Position numbers and translations under genes: made by a program. From the NCBI GenBank assembly GCA_015660915.1, contig JACTTZ010000007.1:1-64000 (forward strand): a DNA stretch of 64,000 bases. The letters are read 5' to 3'. This stretch comes from Methanomicrobia archaeon (GTDB taxonomy: Archaea; Halobacteriota; Bog-38; Methanoflorentales; Methanoflorentaceae). This document shows, piece after piece, positions 1-7,550 of the stretch (positions within the stretch are counted from its first letter, which is position 1; every line of letters starts with the position of its first letter). Under the pieces are notes generated by a model. It was not told the DNA's origin. It made no database searches and worked only from the letters and a program-made list of their open reading frames with translations.

Positions 1-564
1 ATGATGTTCAACGTGCCCATACCAGGAGGGAGCACCGGGCACGCGGTAGGCAGCGGGTTGGTAGCAATCATATTAGGGCCCTGGGTTGCAGTCGTAACGA
101 CATCAGTGGCGCTCCTCATACAGTGCTTACTTTTCGGTGATGGGGGTATTACGGCTTTTGGAGCGAACTGTTTCAACATGGCTGTCGTCATACCCTTCGT
201 CGCATTCTATGCTTACAAGTTCATCAGCGGAAAAACAGAGATTACCTCAAGGCGAAGAGTCCTGGGAGCGGGGATCGGCGGATGGCTAGGTTTGACGGTC
301 GCTGCTGGCGTCGCTGGTTTTGAGATGGGCATCCAACCCATACTTGAGCACACTGCCGACGGCGTGCCGCTTTACATGCCTTACGGGCTCGGAATAACTG
401 TGCCGGCGATGCTCTTTGGCCATGCGTTTTTCTTCAGCATTCTAGAGGCAATCATTACGGCATTGGCCTTTGGGTACATAGCACGGACTGATCCAACGAT
501 TATATTCAACTACAAACGGGCAGTAGAGAAAAGAGAGGGCGTTAGAACAACGTCACCAGCGTGA
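1..564 (+). CDS. cbiM: CbiM-type substrate-binding membrane subunit of a nickel/cobalt ECF transporter (5' end outside window)
   Basis: This is the C-terminal part of the S-component that captures Ni2+ or Co2+ in the membrane. The visible 187 residues contain the family signature VPIPGGSTGHAVG near the left edge, then about four hydrophobic segments, including FGDGGITAFGANCFNM, which is typical of CbiM/NikM. The metal-binding N-terminus (Met-His-Ile-Pro in the family) would lie upstream of base 1, so the in-frame ATG at base 1 is internal and not the true start. The cbiN-like gene follows about 15 nt later, and the T and A subunits with NikR lie on the opposite strand just beyond. The NikR neighbour suggests nickel rather than cobalt. 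Family assignment is firm; the metal is inferred. Confidence 0.93.
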   Translation: MMFNVPIPGGSTGHAVGSGLVAIILGPWVAVVTTSVALLIQCLLFGDGGITAFGANCFNMAVVIPFVAFYAYKFISGKTEITSRRRVLGAGIGGWLGLTVAAGVAGFEMGIQPILEHTADGVPLYMPYGLGITVPAMLFGHAFFFSILEAIITALAFGYIARTDPTIIFNYKRAVEKREGVRTTSPA

Positions 565-579
565 CACGAGGTGACATTC

Positions 580-909
580 ATGGATAAGCTTCTAAGAAAT
601 TTGCTGATAGTATTCGTGGTACTGATCGCACTAGTGCCCATCGGCTTGCTTGCAAGTGGCACTGCGTACGGTGAATGGAGCATCGATGAGCTACAGCAGC
701 TAATAGGGTATGTCCCGTCCGGTTACGCCAGTCTGTCCGGTTTCTATCATGCCCCGCTTGATGGTTACGGCTTACCGAGCTTGTCGGATACCTTCGCTGC
801 CCAGAGCGTGGGATACTACCTATCGGCAATCGTAGGAGTAGTTCTCGGCGGAGCGGCATTATTCCTAATTGGAAAAGCAGTAACAAAAGACAAGGGAGAC
901 ACAACATAG
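580..909 (+). CDS. CbiN-like PDGLE-domain accessory subunit of the Ni/Co transporter
   Basis: Small membrane protein of about 109 residues with an N-terminal and a C-terminal transmembrane segment flanking an extracytoplasmic loop, the layout of PDGLE/CbiN-type proteins that partner CbiM. The open frame can begin at GTG 571, but a strong ribosome-binding sequence (GAGGTGA, 568-574) sits at ideal distance from ATG 580, giving MDKLLRNLLIV, so 580 is preferred. It is probably cotranscribed with cbiM, and a strong hairpin terminator follows. The loop lacks strict sequence motifs, so the family call rests on topology and position directly after cbiM. Confidence 0.8.
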   Translation: MDKLLRNLLIVFVVLIALVPIGLLASGTAYGEWSIDELQQLIGYVPSGYASLSGFYHAPLDGYGLPSLSDTFAAQSVGYYLSAIVGVVLGGAALFLIGKAVTKDKGDTT

Positions 910-920
910 AATAGTGAACC

Positions 921-967
921 AATAATGAATAGTCGAAAGTCTATTCATTATTCTTCACCTTTTTTTG
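921..967 (+). terminator. Hairpin terminator after cbiM-cbiN
   Basis: A perfect 12-bp inverted repeat, AATAATGAATAG (921-932) and CTATTCATTATT (941-952), with an 8-nt loop is followed after a few bases by a run of seven T. It starts 12 nt past the cbiN-like stop codon. The T-run is on the + strand side, so it should stop the cbiMN transcript and separate it from the convergent cbiO. Confidence 0.75.
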
Positions 968-1072
968 CTCTACGTGATAAAAAGCTAAAATAGATCATAA
1001 CAATTTGATAGATTCACGTCTCATTGCCTGCACCACAGGCAGTCTCTTTCTAAAAAATGTAGTTTCTACGAT

Positions 1073-1897
1073 TCAATGCTCGTGATGATTCTCTCCGTCG
1101 TGCGAATGCAGATGCTCGTGCATTAGCTTACCGTGCCGGTGCATATGCTTGTGAATCAGGTTTGTGGACGTCAATAATTCAAGATTGTTCATCACTGCGT
1201 CACAGTTGGAGTCTGCTTTGACAGTATGATCCTCGCCGAAGACAATGGCCCGTGTGCTTATCTGTTCTACGATGTCTAGATCGTGGGTAGCCGTGATAAT
1301 CGTTTTTCCCGCTTTAGCCAAATCCTGCAGAAGCTCAATAAGCCACAATTGGCTGCGCGGGTCTAACCCTCCGGTAGGCTCATCTAACAATAGCACGTCG
1401 GGGTTAATCGAAAGTATCGAGGCGATGCATACCTTCTTTTTCTCGCCGCCGCTCAGCGTATGTGGAGCCCGGTCCTTTAAACTGGAGATTCCCATCATCG
1501 AAATGACCTCCTCAGTCCGCTTCTTGACTTCGGCTTTGGACAGGCCTAGCTGTAGTGGACCAAAAGCGATCTCGTCGAAAACTGTGGAGGAGAACAGCTG
1601 GATGTCGGGGTTCTGGAATACGATGCCTACCTTTTTTCGGAAATAGCGACCGAACTCATTGTCCTCGAGCGAGTTGAACGCCTCTTCACTCACCGGTTTA
1701 CCAAACGCATAAAACTCACCTGACGTCGGGTATACCAGAGCATTCAGTATGGAGAGGAGTGTAGATTTTCCGCTTCCATTGGCTCCCATGATCGAAATCT
1801 GCTCTCCTGCTGTCATCGTCAAGTTCACGCTCTTCAACGCCTCGAACTTTCCCAAATACGTGTAAGAAACGTTTTGCAAGTCGAAGATTGTCTCCAT
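1073..1897 (-). CDS. cbiO: CbiO ATPase of the Ni/Co ECF transporter, with a histidine-rich tail
   Basis: ABC ATPase that powers the ECF transporter. Visible motifs are Walker A GANGSGKST near residue 40, the Q-loop in IVFQNPDIQLF, the signature LSGGEKKKV, Walker B VLLLDEPTGGLD and the switch histidine in ITATHD. The normal ATPase ends near residue 245. It is followed by a roughly 28-residue tail with about ten histidines (HKHMHRHGKLMHEHLHSHDG and more), which could bind Ni2+ or Co2+. It is the last gene of nikR-cbiQ-cbiO and lies 20 nt after cbiQ. The tail may buffer or sense metal; this is inference. Confidence 0.95.
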   Translation of the reverse strand: METIFDLQNVSYTYLGKFEALKSVNLTMTAGEQISIMGANGSGKSTLLSILNALVYPTSGEFYAFGKPVSEEAFNSLEDNEFGRYFRKKVGIVFQNPDIQLFSSTVFDEIAFGPLQLGLSKAEVKKRTEEVISMMGISSLKDRAPHTLSGGEKKKVCIASILSINPDVLLLDEPTGGLDPRSQLWLIELLQDLAKAGKTIITATHDLDIVEQISTRAIVFGEDHTVKADSNCDAVMNNLELLTSTNLIHKHMHRHGKLMHEHLHSHDGENHHEH

Positions 1898-1917
1898 GGT
1901 ATGGCCCTATGTGAGAT

Positions 1918-2859
1918 TCAGATTCTGATGATATTTTGAGAGATCAACGCCAACATCAAGCTGAACGTCAGCACGGTTGCGATCGCGGCGTAGTCCCTTT
2001 TATGCACGGCATAGTCGTGCAAGAGTTTCACATCGCCATTAAAACCCCGGGAGACCATAGCGTCGTGAACTTTGTTACTCATGTCCAACGATTTTACGAG
2101 CATATAACCAACACGGCCTGCTACCCACCTTTGCTCGTCCCGTACGGACAGACTCCTAATCGTCCTGCTCTTTTTAGCCGTAAAAAAGTCCCTCACTACA
2201 TCCATAAAGAGAAAGATGTACCTGTAGCACATGTCGAGTGTCAGGACGTACACCTTCGGAACACGAAGCGACCGAAGCGATTTGAAGAGCACGTCACGTT
2301 GAGTTGTGAGAAACAGTAGTACGGCGATAGAGACGCACGTAGCCACTCGCAGGATGAACGTGATAGCGAACATCGTGCCCTGTCTGGTGATGTAGATCGT
2401 GCTAGGCAGCGCGATCGGTCCAATGTGCGCGCCGGCACCGAGAGTCGCGACGGTGACCAAACTATCGCCTGCCATAAACACATTGAAGAGAATTGGCAGG
2501 ACAATGATACCCGCAAAAATAGGAACGAATACCCATACGCGCTTGATAAAGAATAATACTTCTACCTTACTGAGGTAGGCGAACAACAAGGTCAATAAGT
2601 AAACGGCGAATAGCACCCGGATGTCCCTCGTCAAGCTCACGGCCACAACGAGCACGATAGCTGAGACCAACTTCACGCGGGGATCAAGGCTTTGCAACAA
2701 ACCATCACGTTTTGCAAAGCCCTCGGAGATAAGACTATCCTGGAAGAAGCTCAGCGCGCCAGAAATCGACTTCTCGACAAAGCTCTTTTTCTTGCCGACA
2801 TTGACGGCACAACACTGACACGGGCCTATTTCGACCTCTTTCATCCACTCAGGTATCAT
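1918..2859 (-). CDS. cbiQ: CbiQ/EcfT transmembrane subunit of the Ni/Co transporter
   Basis: T-component that couples the CbiO ATPase to CbiM. It has 313 residues with a Cys-containing N-terminal extension (PCQCC near residue 15, seen in archaeal CbiQ proteins), the entry motif LLQSLDPRVKL, several hydrophobic helices, and the coupling region around MVSRGFNGD near residue 275 that resembles the Ala-Arg-Gly motif of EcfT. Its ATG overlaps the nikR stop codon by 4 nt, indicating translational coupling. The order nikR-cbiQ-cbiO makes this a metal-regulated operon. Confidence 0.92.
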   Translation of the reverse strand: MIPEWMKEVEIGPCQCCAVNVGKKKSFVEKSISGALSFFQDSLISEGFAKRDGLLQSLDPRVKLVSAIVLVVAVSLTRDIRVLFAVYLLTLLFAYLSKVEVLFFIKRVWVFVPIFAGIIVLPILFNVFMAGDSLVTVATLGAGAHIGPIALPSTIYITRQGTMFAITFILRVATCVSIAVLLFLTTQRDVLFKSLRSLRVPKVYVLTLDMCYRYIFLFMDVVRDFFTAKKSRTIRSLSVRDEQRWVAGRVGYMLVKSLDMSNKVHDAMVSRGFNGDVKLLHDYAVHKRDYAAIATVLTFSLMLALISQNIIRI

Positions 2860-3290
2860 AGGGGTTGCTGATAGTTAGCGCCAGGCGATATGGTGTTAAG
2901 CTTAACATATTTGACGCCCTTAAGCGCCATTATCGTCTCGGTTAGCTCTTTGATGGTCTTGCCTTCACCTCGTAGTATGACCGTTTCTAAGCAGTCATCG
3001 TGGTCCAAGTGGACGTGGACGGATGATATGATGAGACCTGCGTACTCGTGCTGTATCTCAGCCAGGTCGTCGACGAGCCCTCGCTGATTATGCTCATAAA
3101 GAAGCGAAATAACCCCCAATCGTACTCCGTCGACCTCGTTCATCCATTCATAATGAATGATGGTGTTCCTTATAGCGTCCCGAATCCCCTCAGAGCGCGA
3201 AGAATAGCCGCGCTTTTTTGTGATCTCGTCAAACCGACCCAAAAGACGCTCCGGGAGGGATATACACGTGCGCACTAGTCCTTGGTCCAT
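2856..3290 (-). CDS. nikR: NikR nickel-responsive transcriptional repressor
   Basis: Ribbon-helix-helix DNA-binding domain at residues 1-45 (TCISLPERLLGRFDEI) followed by an ACT-like nickel-binding domain. The high-affinity Ni2+ ligands of the family are present with canonical spacing: His in EIQHEY, then the HVHLDHDDC block supplying two His and one Cys. Length (144 residues) is normal. It is the first gene of the nikR-cbiQ-cbiO operon and probably represses both this operon and cbiMN when nickel is plentiful. An inverted repeat lies directly upstream. Confidence 0.96.
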   Translation of the reverse strand: MDQGLVRTCISLPERLLGRFDEITKKRGYSSRSEGIRDAIRNTIIHYEWMNEVDGVRLGVISLLYEHNQRGLVDDLAEIQHEYAGLIISSVHVHLDHDDCLETVILRGEGKTIKELTETIMALKGVKYVKLNTISPGANYQQPL

Positions 3291-3302
3291 TAACCCACCT
3301 CC

Positions 3303-3355
3303 TTACTTGTAATACTTCTGTCAATAATAGTAACACTTCAGCCGTAAAAAGTGTT
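3303..3355 (-). promoter_or_regulatory. Candidate nikR operator region with two inverted repeats
   Basis: Just upstream of nikR are AACACTT (3332-3338) and AAGTGTT (3349-3355), a perfect 7-bp inverted repeat with a 10-nt spacer. A shorter pair, TTACT (3303-3307) and AGTAA (3329-3333), lies nearer the gene. The position fits an autoregulatory operator. The arms do not match the E. coli NikR site GTATGA-N16-TCATAC, so assignment to NikR is inference. Confidence 0.4.
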
Positions 3356-3610
3356 TCTATTGCACAGCTTTGGGGAACGCTTCACCCACTATGTTGTGCT
3401 CTGAATGTCACCCGTTTTTTAACAACAGACTTCAGTAATACGATCTCCAGCTGCAAAAGCAAAGTGCCCGCCCAGAGGTCGAACTCGAAAATGCTCGGTG
3501 CGCACAGTACCGGGTTCGGTCGCTATGCTTCCTCCGGAAAGCTTCGCGTTACGCGACAGTTACGACGCGACAAATCAAGCGCGCAGACACAAATGCTGAT
3601 AACAGGCAGA
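3356..3610. other. Intergenic region without a recognisable gene
   Basis: About 250 bases between the nikR promoter and the end of the beta-helix gene. A short open frame on the + strand (3464-3658) has no recognisable protein character and overlaps the 3' end of the neighbouring gene. No tRNA-like or repeat structure was recognised here. Confidence 0.5.
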
Positions 3611-4867
3611 CTATCTTGCTCGACTTTTCCTGCTGAGCAGCAGGAGCACAGCAATTGAGAGTCCTGCTACAGCAGACGCTGCTTCGAATCCCGGAAGTTT
3701 GGTCCCTGTGGCACTTTGATTGCCAGAGGTTGCGGTCGAGGTTGAGGTCACCGTCGGAGATGGCGTGGGGGTGACGGCGCTAGCTGGAATGATGTTTCCA
3801 TAGCTCGCCACTGACTGGACGAGCGGATACTTGTCGCCATAAGCAGAGGGCTGGCTGCCGATCCCGTTGCCTTGAGCCGCGGTCCCGTTGTAGTCAGAGT
3901 AATAGTTGCTCATGTAACCAGTTTGCTCAACACTATTGTAGGTATACACCATTTTTTCCGGCGAGTTCAAAATCGCGGCTGACGCGCCTACTATGGCGTT
4001 TGGCTGACTGATGAAGTTATTAAGATAAATCTGGTTACCTGTTGCACTGACGATCAGAATTCCGGAAGTCGGGAAGGATTCTGACACTTGTTGAGATATC
4101 TGGCCGTTCCTAGCAATCGTGTTAAAGGTAAGCGTGTTGTTGTTGGATCCCGGGCCGAGACGGACGCCAACATTGTCATTGTCGCTCATGGTGTTGTTAG
4201 AGATGATGTTTCGAGTTGAGGTGTACAGGGAGATTCCGAAGACGTGATTTGCACTCAGATTATTGCGCGTGATTATATTCGAATCGCCGTAGTTCAAGAA
4301 GATGCCGTCCCCAAGAGCGATACCGTTCCCTCTTTCACCAGTTGCGACGTTAGAGGATATGGTATTGTTTGAAGCGCCGTCGCCATACACTCCGTAGCCA
4401 TTGCCAGCAAGATTGCTGTTACTGATCTCATTCTGCGTGCTATTTGCGAGATATACCGCTCGCACGTTATCCTGTGCGATGACATTCGTCACGACGCACT
4501 TCGACACCCCTTGAATCTCTACGCCTGACGCCCCGCCTGTAATCGTCAAGCCGTCGATGCGCACACCAGGGCTTGATAACAGGAAGACGTCTTTGCTCGG
4601 ATCGGCCGCTTGCACGGTGGGTCGCCCGCTTATGGCTGTGATCGTCAGCTGCTTGTTCACCACGACGTTCTCAGTGTACGTGCCTGGCGCGACGCGCACG
4701 GTATCCCCTGGTTTTGCAGCGTCCACCGCTTGCTGAATGGTAGAGAACCGCCCTTGGGCACCCACTGTAAGGTCTGCCGCGCTCGCCGGGATCGCCATAG
4801 TAGCGAATAAAATCAGAGCGACAGCCGCAAACAACAACGGATTAAAGACCAATTTCGAATGCTGCAT
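3611..4867 (-). CDS. NosD-like right-handed beta-helix surface protein with PGF-CTERM sorting signal
   Basis: Secreted parallel beta-helix protein of about 418 residues. A signal peptide (MQHSKLVFNPLLFAAVAL through ASA) begins at ATG 4867; a longer frame to 4894 would put charged and polar residues before it. The first repeat reads FSTIQQAVDAAKPGDTVRVA, the classic start of NosD/periplasmic copper-binding-like pectate-lyase folds, followed by many NNTIS/SNNTMSDN-type coils. A Ser/Thr-rich linker leads to LPGFEAASAVAGLSIAV and a basic tail, which is the PGF-CTERM signal processed by archaeosortase A. It is therefore probably lipid-anchored on the cell surface. Substrate unknown. Confidence 0.9.
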   Translation of the reverse strand: MQHSKLVFNPLLFAAVALILFATMAIPASAADLTVGAQGRFSTIQQAVDAAKPGDTVRVAPGTYTENVVVNKQLTITAISGRPTVQAADPSKDVFLLSSPGVRIDGLTITGGASGVEIQGVSKCVVTNVIAQDNVRAVYLANSTQNEISNSNLAGNGYGVYGDGASNNTISSNVATGERGNGIALGDGIFLNYGDSNIITRNNLSANHVFGISLYTSTRNIISNNTMSDNDNVGVRLGPGSNNNTLTFNTIARNGQISQQVSESFPTSGILIVSATGNQIYLNNFISQPNAIVGASAAILNSPEKMVYTYNSVEQTGYMSNYYSDYNGTAAQGNGIGSQPSAYGDKYPLVQSVASYGNIIPASAVTPTPSPTVTSTSTATSGNQSATGTKLPGFEAASAVAGLSIAVLLLLSRKSRAR

Positions 4868-5063
4868 TTGTAAGCCGATTAAACCAGAAGTCACTGGACG
4901 CGTTACGCTAGTAATGCGACCCTACATATAAAACTGGCGATTCCTACAAAAATAAGCGGGACGCGATGCGTGTTTTGCTGCGAGCCCGCGTGCTCTTATT
5001 CCTGCGATCGGCAACAACAGCCATATATATGACGAATCAGACAAACGACTTCAAGGTGATAGC

Positions 5064-6107
5064 CTGCTCCCCCCTATTACGTTAAGGCATATCAAGACGC
5101 TAACCGATTGCACGGGAATACTTCAACACGCAAAATACGCAATTCCGAACCGATTTGAAGGTTACTGTACTGACGACAACGTCAGAGCCCTGCTTGTGAC
5201 CGCAAAACACTACAACTTGTTCAAAGATGAGTCGATTTTTGACTTGTTAAGGACTTACCTGGCCTTCACATTTCACGCGCAAAACGACGACGGCACGATG
5301 CACAATTTTATGAGCTACCAACGAGACTTTCTCGATTCGGTAAGCGCAGATGATGTCTTAGGAAGAACGGTCTGGGCCTGCGGGTACGTCTTCGGCAGTT
5401 TGAGTCTTCCGAGGGGCGTCCGAGAAGCCGCCCGGGTCATATTTGAACAGGCAGCGAAGCACGCGACAAGCAGCTTGTCGCTACGAGGGGTTGCCTACTC
5501 CCTTTTAGGGTTCTATCATTCGAGAGCCTTAGTTCACAATGCACAAGAAAGGATCAGAGCGCTTTCAGCTGAAATCCTGCGTTACTACGAGAGTGCGCGA
5601 GCCCCCGATTGGGAGTGGTTTGAAGATTTTATGTCATACTCAAACGCCCGATTGCCCCAGGCGATGCTCCTAGCCTACGACGCCCTTGGTGAGCCACCAC
5701 TGCTTTCGTGCGGCGAAAGCACACTGCATTTTCTATGGGACGAAGTAATTACGTCCAAAGGTGCGATAAACGTGATAGGAAATGACGGCTGGTACGTCCG
5801 CGGTCAACATAGGGCCATCGGCGATGAACAGGCGATTGATGTCGGAGCACTTGTCGAGGCGCTCTTAGACGCCTACCGAATCACCGGCAAGGTGGAGTAC
5901 TACGAAAACGCGCGCACGGGCTTTAGCTGGTTCACTGGCAATAATCTTTTAAACTCCCCCATCTATGACGAGGCCACAGGAGGTTGTTTTGACGGTTTGT
6001 CACTCCAAGAAGGCGTAAATCAAAACCTCGGGGCTGAATCAACAATTGCTTACTTGTTATGCAGACTCGCATTTGAAGAGGTCGAAAAGCCTTATCGAAG
6101 CGTTTGA
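5064..6107 (+). CDS. Glycosyltransferase-associated C-terminal domain protein lacking a normal start and the catalytic domain
   Basis: The product matches the helical domain that follows GT1/GT4 catalytic domains in fused glycosyltransferases: RHIKTLTDCTGILQHAKYA, GYCTDDNVRALLV and, near the end, GVNQNLGAESTIAYLL. The first usable ATG/GTG/TTG in frame is GTG 5196, but conserved domain sequence clearly extends upstream to about 5070. The frame is open back to a stop at 4953 without any ATG, GTG or TTG. A Shine-Dalgarno-like AAGGTGA (5053-5059) lies 4 nt before CTG 5064, which would start exactly at LLPPITLRHI. Either a rare CTG start is used or this is a 5'-truncated remnant. The GT catalytic domain is absent upstream. 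Confidence 0.7.
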   Translation: MLPPITLRHIKTLTDCTGILQHAKYAIPNRFEGYCTDDNVRALLVTAKHYNLFKDESIFDLLRTYLAFTFHAQNDDGTMHNFMSYQRDFLDSVSADDVLGRTVWACGYVFGSLSLPRGVREAARVIFEQAAKHATSSLSLRGVAYSLLGFYHSRALVHNAQERIRALSAEILRYYESARAPDWEWFEDFMSYSNARLPQAMLLAYDALGEPPLLSCGESTLHFLWDEVITSKGAINVIGNDGWYVRGQHRAIGDEQAIDVGALVEALLDAYRITGKVEYYENARTGFSWFTGNNLLNSPIYDEATGGCFDGLSLQEGVNQNLGAESTIAYLLCRLAFEEVEKPYRSV

Positions 6108-6222
6108 AAGTTAAAGATTGCTGCACAAAACGAGAGGCCCAGACAGGCGCTTTGAGTGAAAAGCTCGACAATCAGAACAGCGGAAGATATAAGCCGTTTG
6201 TCGCCGCAGACGGTTTGAATTT

Positions 6223-6846
6223 ATGAAGAACCCCCCACCACAAAAGCCGGAAGAGTACGTCAAATCAGCTATGAAAGTGATCGCCGCGAACGTTCAGACT
6301 ATAGCTGATGAACTAGACTATGCGGAAGTCAATTCACTGGTTAGTGACATTTTAAGCGCACTTCAGAACAAAAAACGAGTTTTTGTCATGGGTGCCGGGA
6401 GATCGGGACTGGTCGTCAAGGGCTTCGCAATGCGACTGATGCATTTGGGGCTCAACGTTTACGTAGTCGGAGAGACCGTAACCCCCGCCGTCGAAACGGA
6501 TGATCTTCTTATCGCCATTTCAGGCTCTGGAGAGACTAAGTCTATCAACGAGATGAGCACCCTTGCAAAGGCCAAAGGTACGCGACTTACTTCAATAACG
6601 TCAAATAGAGACTCGACTCTTGGAACCATTTCCGATACCACTGTAATCGTCAAAGGACGTACCAAGGTAAGCGGAATGGACTTTATGGAGCGGCAGGTTA
6701 TCGGCTCGCATATCTCGTTTGCTCCACTTGGAACAATGTTCGAAATAAGCACGATGATTTTTCTGGATGGTGTGATAGCCGCCCTCATGGAGATAACAAA
6801 AAAGAGTGAGGAGGATTTGAAGAGGAAGCACGCGACCCTCGAATGA
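6223..6846 (+). CDS. hxlB: 6-phospho-3-hexuloisomerase
   Basis: SIS-domain isomerase interconverting D-arabino-hex-3-ulose 6-phosphate and fructose 6-phosphate. In archaea without the oxidative pentose phosphate pathway this step supplies ribulose 5-phosphate in reverse. At 207 residues it has the usual length, and it carries the family motifs VFVMGAGRSGLVVKGFAMRL, the second SIS phosphate-binding segment LLIAISGSGETKS and the C-terminal active-site region around GTMFEIST. Its partner hexulose-6-phosphate synthase is not adjacent, so the gene stands alone between the glycosyltransferase-associated gene and moaB. Confidence 0.92.
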   Translation: MKNPPPQKPEEYVKSAMKVIAANVQTIADELDYAEVNSLVSDILSALQNKKRVFVMGAGRSGLVVKGFAMRLMHLGLNVYVVGETVTPAVETDDLLIAISGSGETKSINEMSTLAKAKGTRLTSITSNRDSTLGTISDTTVIVKGRTKVSGMDFMERQVIGSHISFAPLGTMFEISTMIFLDGVIAALMEITKKSEEDLKRKHATLE

Positions 6847-6891
6847 AAGCGTTCCTTTGTGAGGTCGTTTTAAAACGTACTGCCACGGCGA

Positions 6892-7434
6892 CTACCCTTC
6901 CGACACGTGAAGCAAGATGTGCTGAAGTTCGGGCAAGATTAGCGCTTCCATCGCGAGCTTTACGGCGTTTGGAGAGCCTGGAAGACAAAAGATAGCTGTT
7001 TTTTCCATAATACCGCTTGAGGCTCTGGTGAGCATAGCTGAAGAGCCGACTTCGTCGTAGCTGATGAGCCTAAATAGCTCACCAAAGCCCGGAATATCTT
7101 TTTGAATCATCCGTTGAACGGCCTCAATCGTTACGTCGCGGGGCGCGAGTCCCGTACCTCCTGTCGTGATGATCACATCAACGTCATTAACAACGGTCTT
7201 TACGGCTTCAGTAATTGATCGTCCTTCATCCGAGATTAGGGTATAGAGACGCAGCTTGTGGCCAGCATTTTCCAAGAGGTCAATAATGATTCGTCCGGAT
7301 ATGTCTTCAGCCTCTTCCGGCGTTTTAACGCTCCCATATTTCATAAACCTAGAAGTGCTAATCGAGATTACGGCGGCCTCATAACTTTTGTTTGCACCGA
7401 CCTTATGAGGGTTCCGCGCCCGTTTGCGTTGCAT
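6892..7434 (-). CDS. moaB: MoaB/MogA-family molybdenum cofactor biosynthesis protein
   Basis: Molybdopterin adenylyltransferase-type protein of 180 residues. Signature motifs are VIITTGGTGLAPRDVT (MPT/nucleotide binding) and FCLPGSPNAVKLAM. The N-terminus has a basic extension, also seen in archaeal MoaB. A TATA box lies about 25 nt before ATG 7434, so the message is probably leaderless. It presumably adenylates molybdopterin before molybdenum or tungsten insertion. A sulfite-oxidase-fold Moco protein is encoded about 9 kb away in the same window. Confidence 0.93.
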   Translation of the reverse strand: MQRKRARNPHKVGANKSYEAAVISISTSRFMKYGSVKTPEEAEDISGRIIIDLLENAGHKLRLYTLISDEGRSITEAVKTVVNDVDVIITTGGTGLAPRDVTIEAVQRMIQKDIPGFGELFRLISYDEVGSSAMLTRASSGIMEKTAIFCLPGSPNAVKLAMEALILPELQHILLHVSEG

Positions 7435-7450
7435 ATGCGAGGATTGAATT

Positions 7451-7464
7451 GATTATTATATAGC
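7451..7464 (-). promoter_or_regulatory. TATA box for moaB
   Basis: On the minus strand this reads GCTATATAATAATC, centred about 25 nt before the moaB ATG (7434), the spacing expected for an archaeal leaderless transcript. Confidence 0.55.
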
Positions 7465-7550
7465 ATCTCTGACTCGAAGATGTGCGCCTTTCAAAAAAAT
7501 TGGTTCATGGTTGACAAACGTAATAAGAGAAGTCGTCTAACGTCTAGTTC

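Noticed and set aside
578-922. Minus-strand frame opposite the cbiN-like gene
   Set aside because: The + strand frame has a strong ribosome site, fits the cbiM-cbiN order, and is followed by a terminator; the minus frame has no family resemblance.
3464-3658. Possible tRNA-like sequence and short frame
   Set aside because: No cloverleaf or T-loop consensus could be assembled, and the frame lacks protein character.
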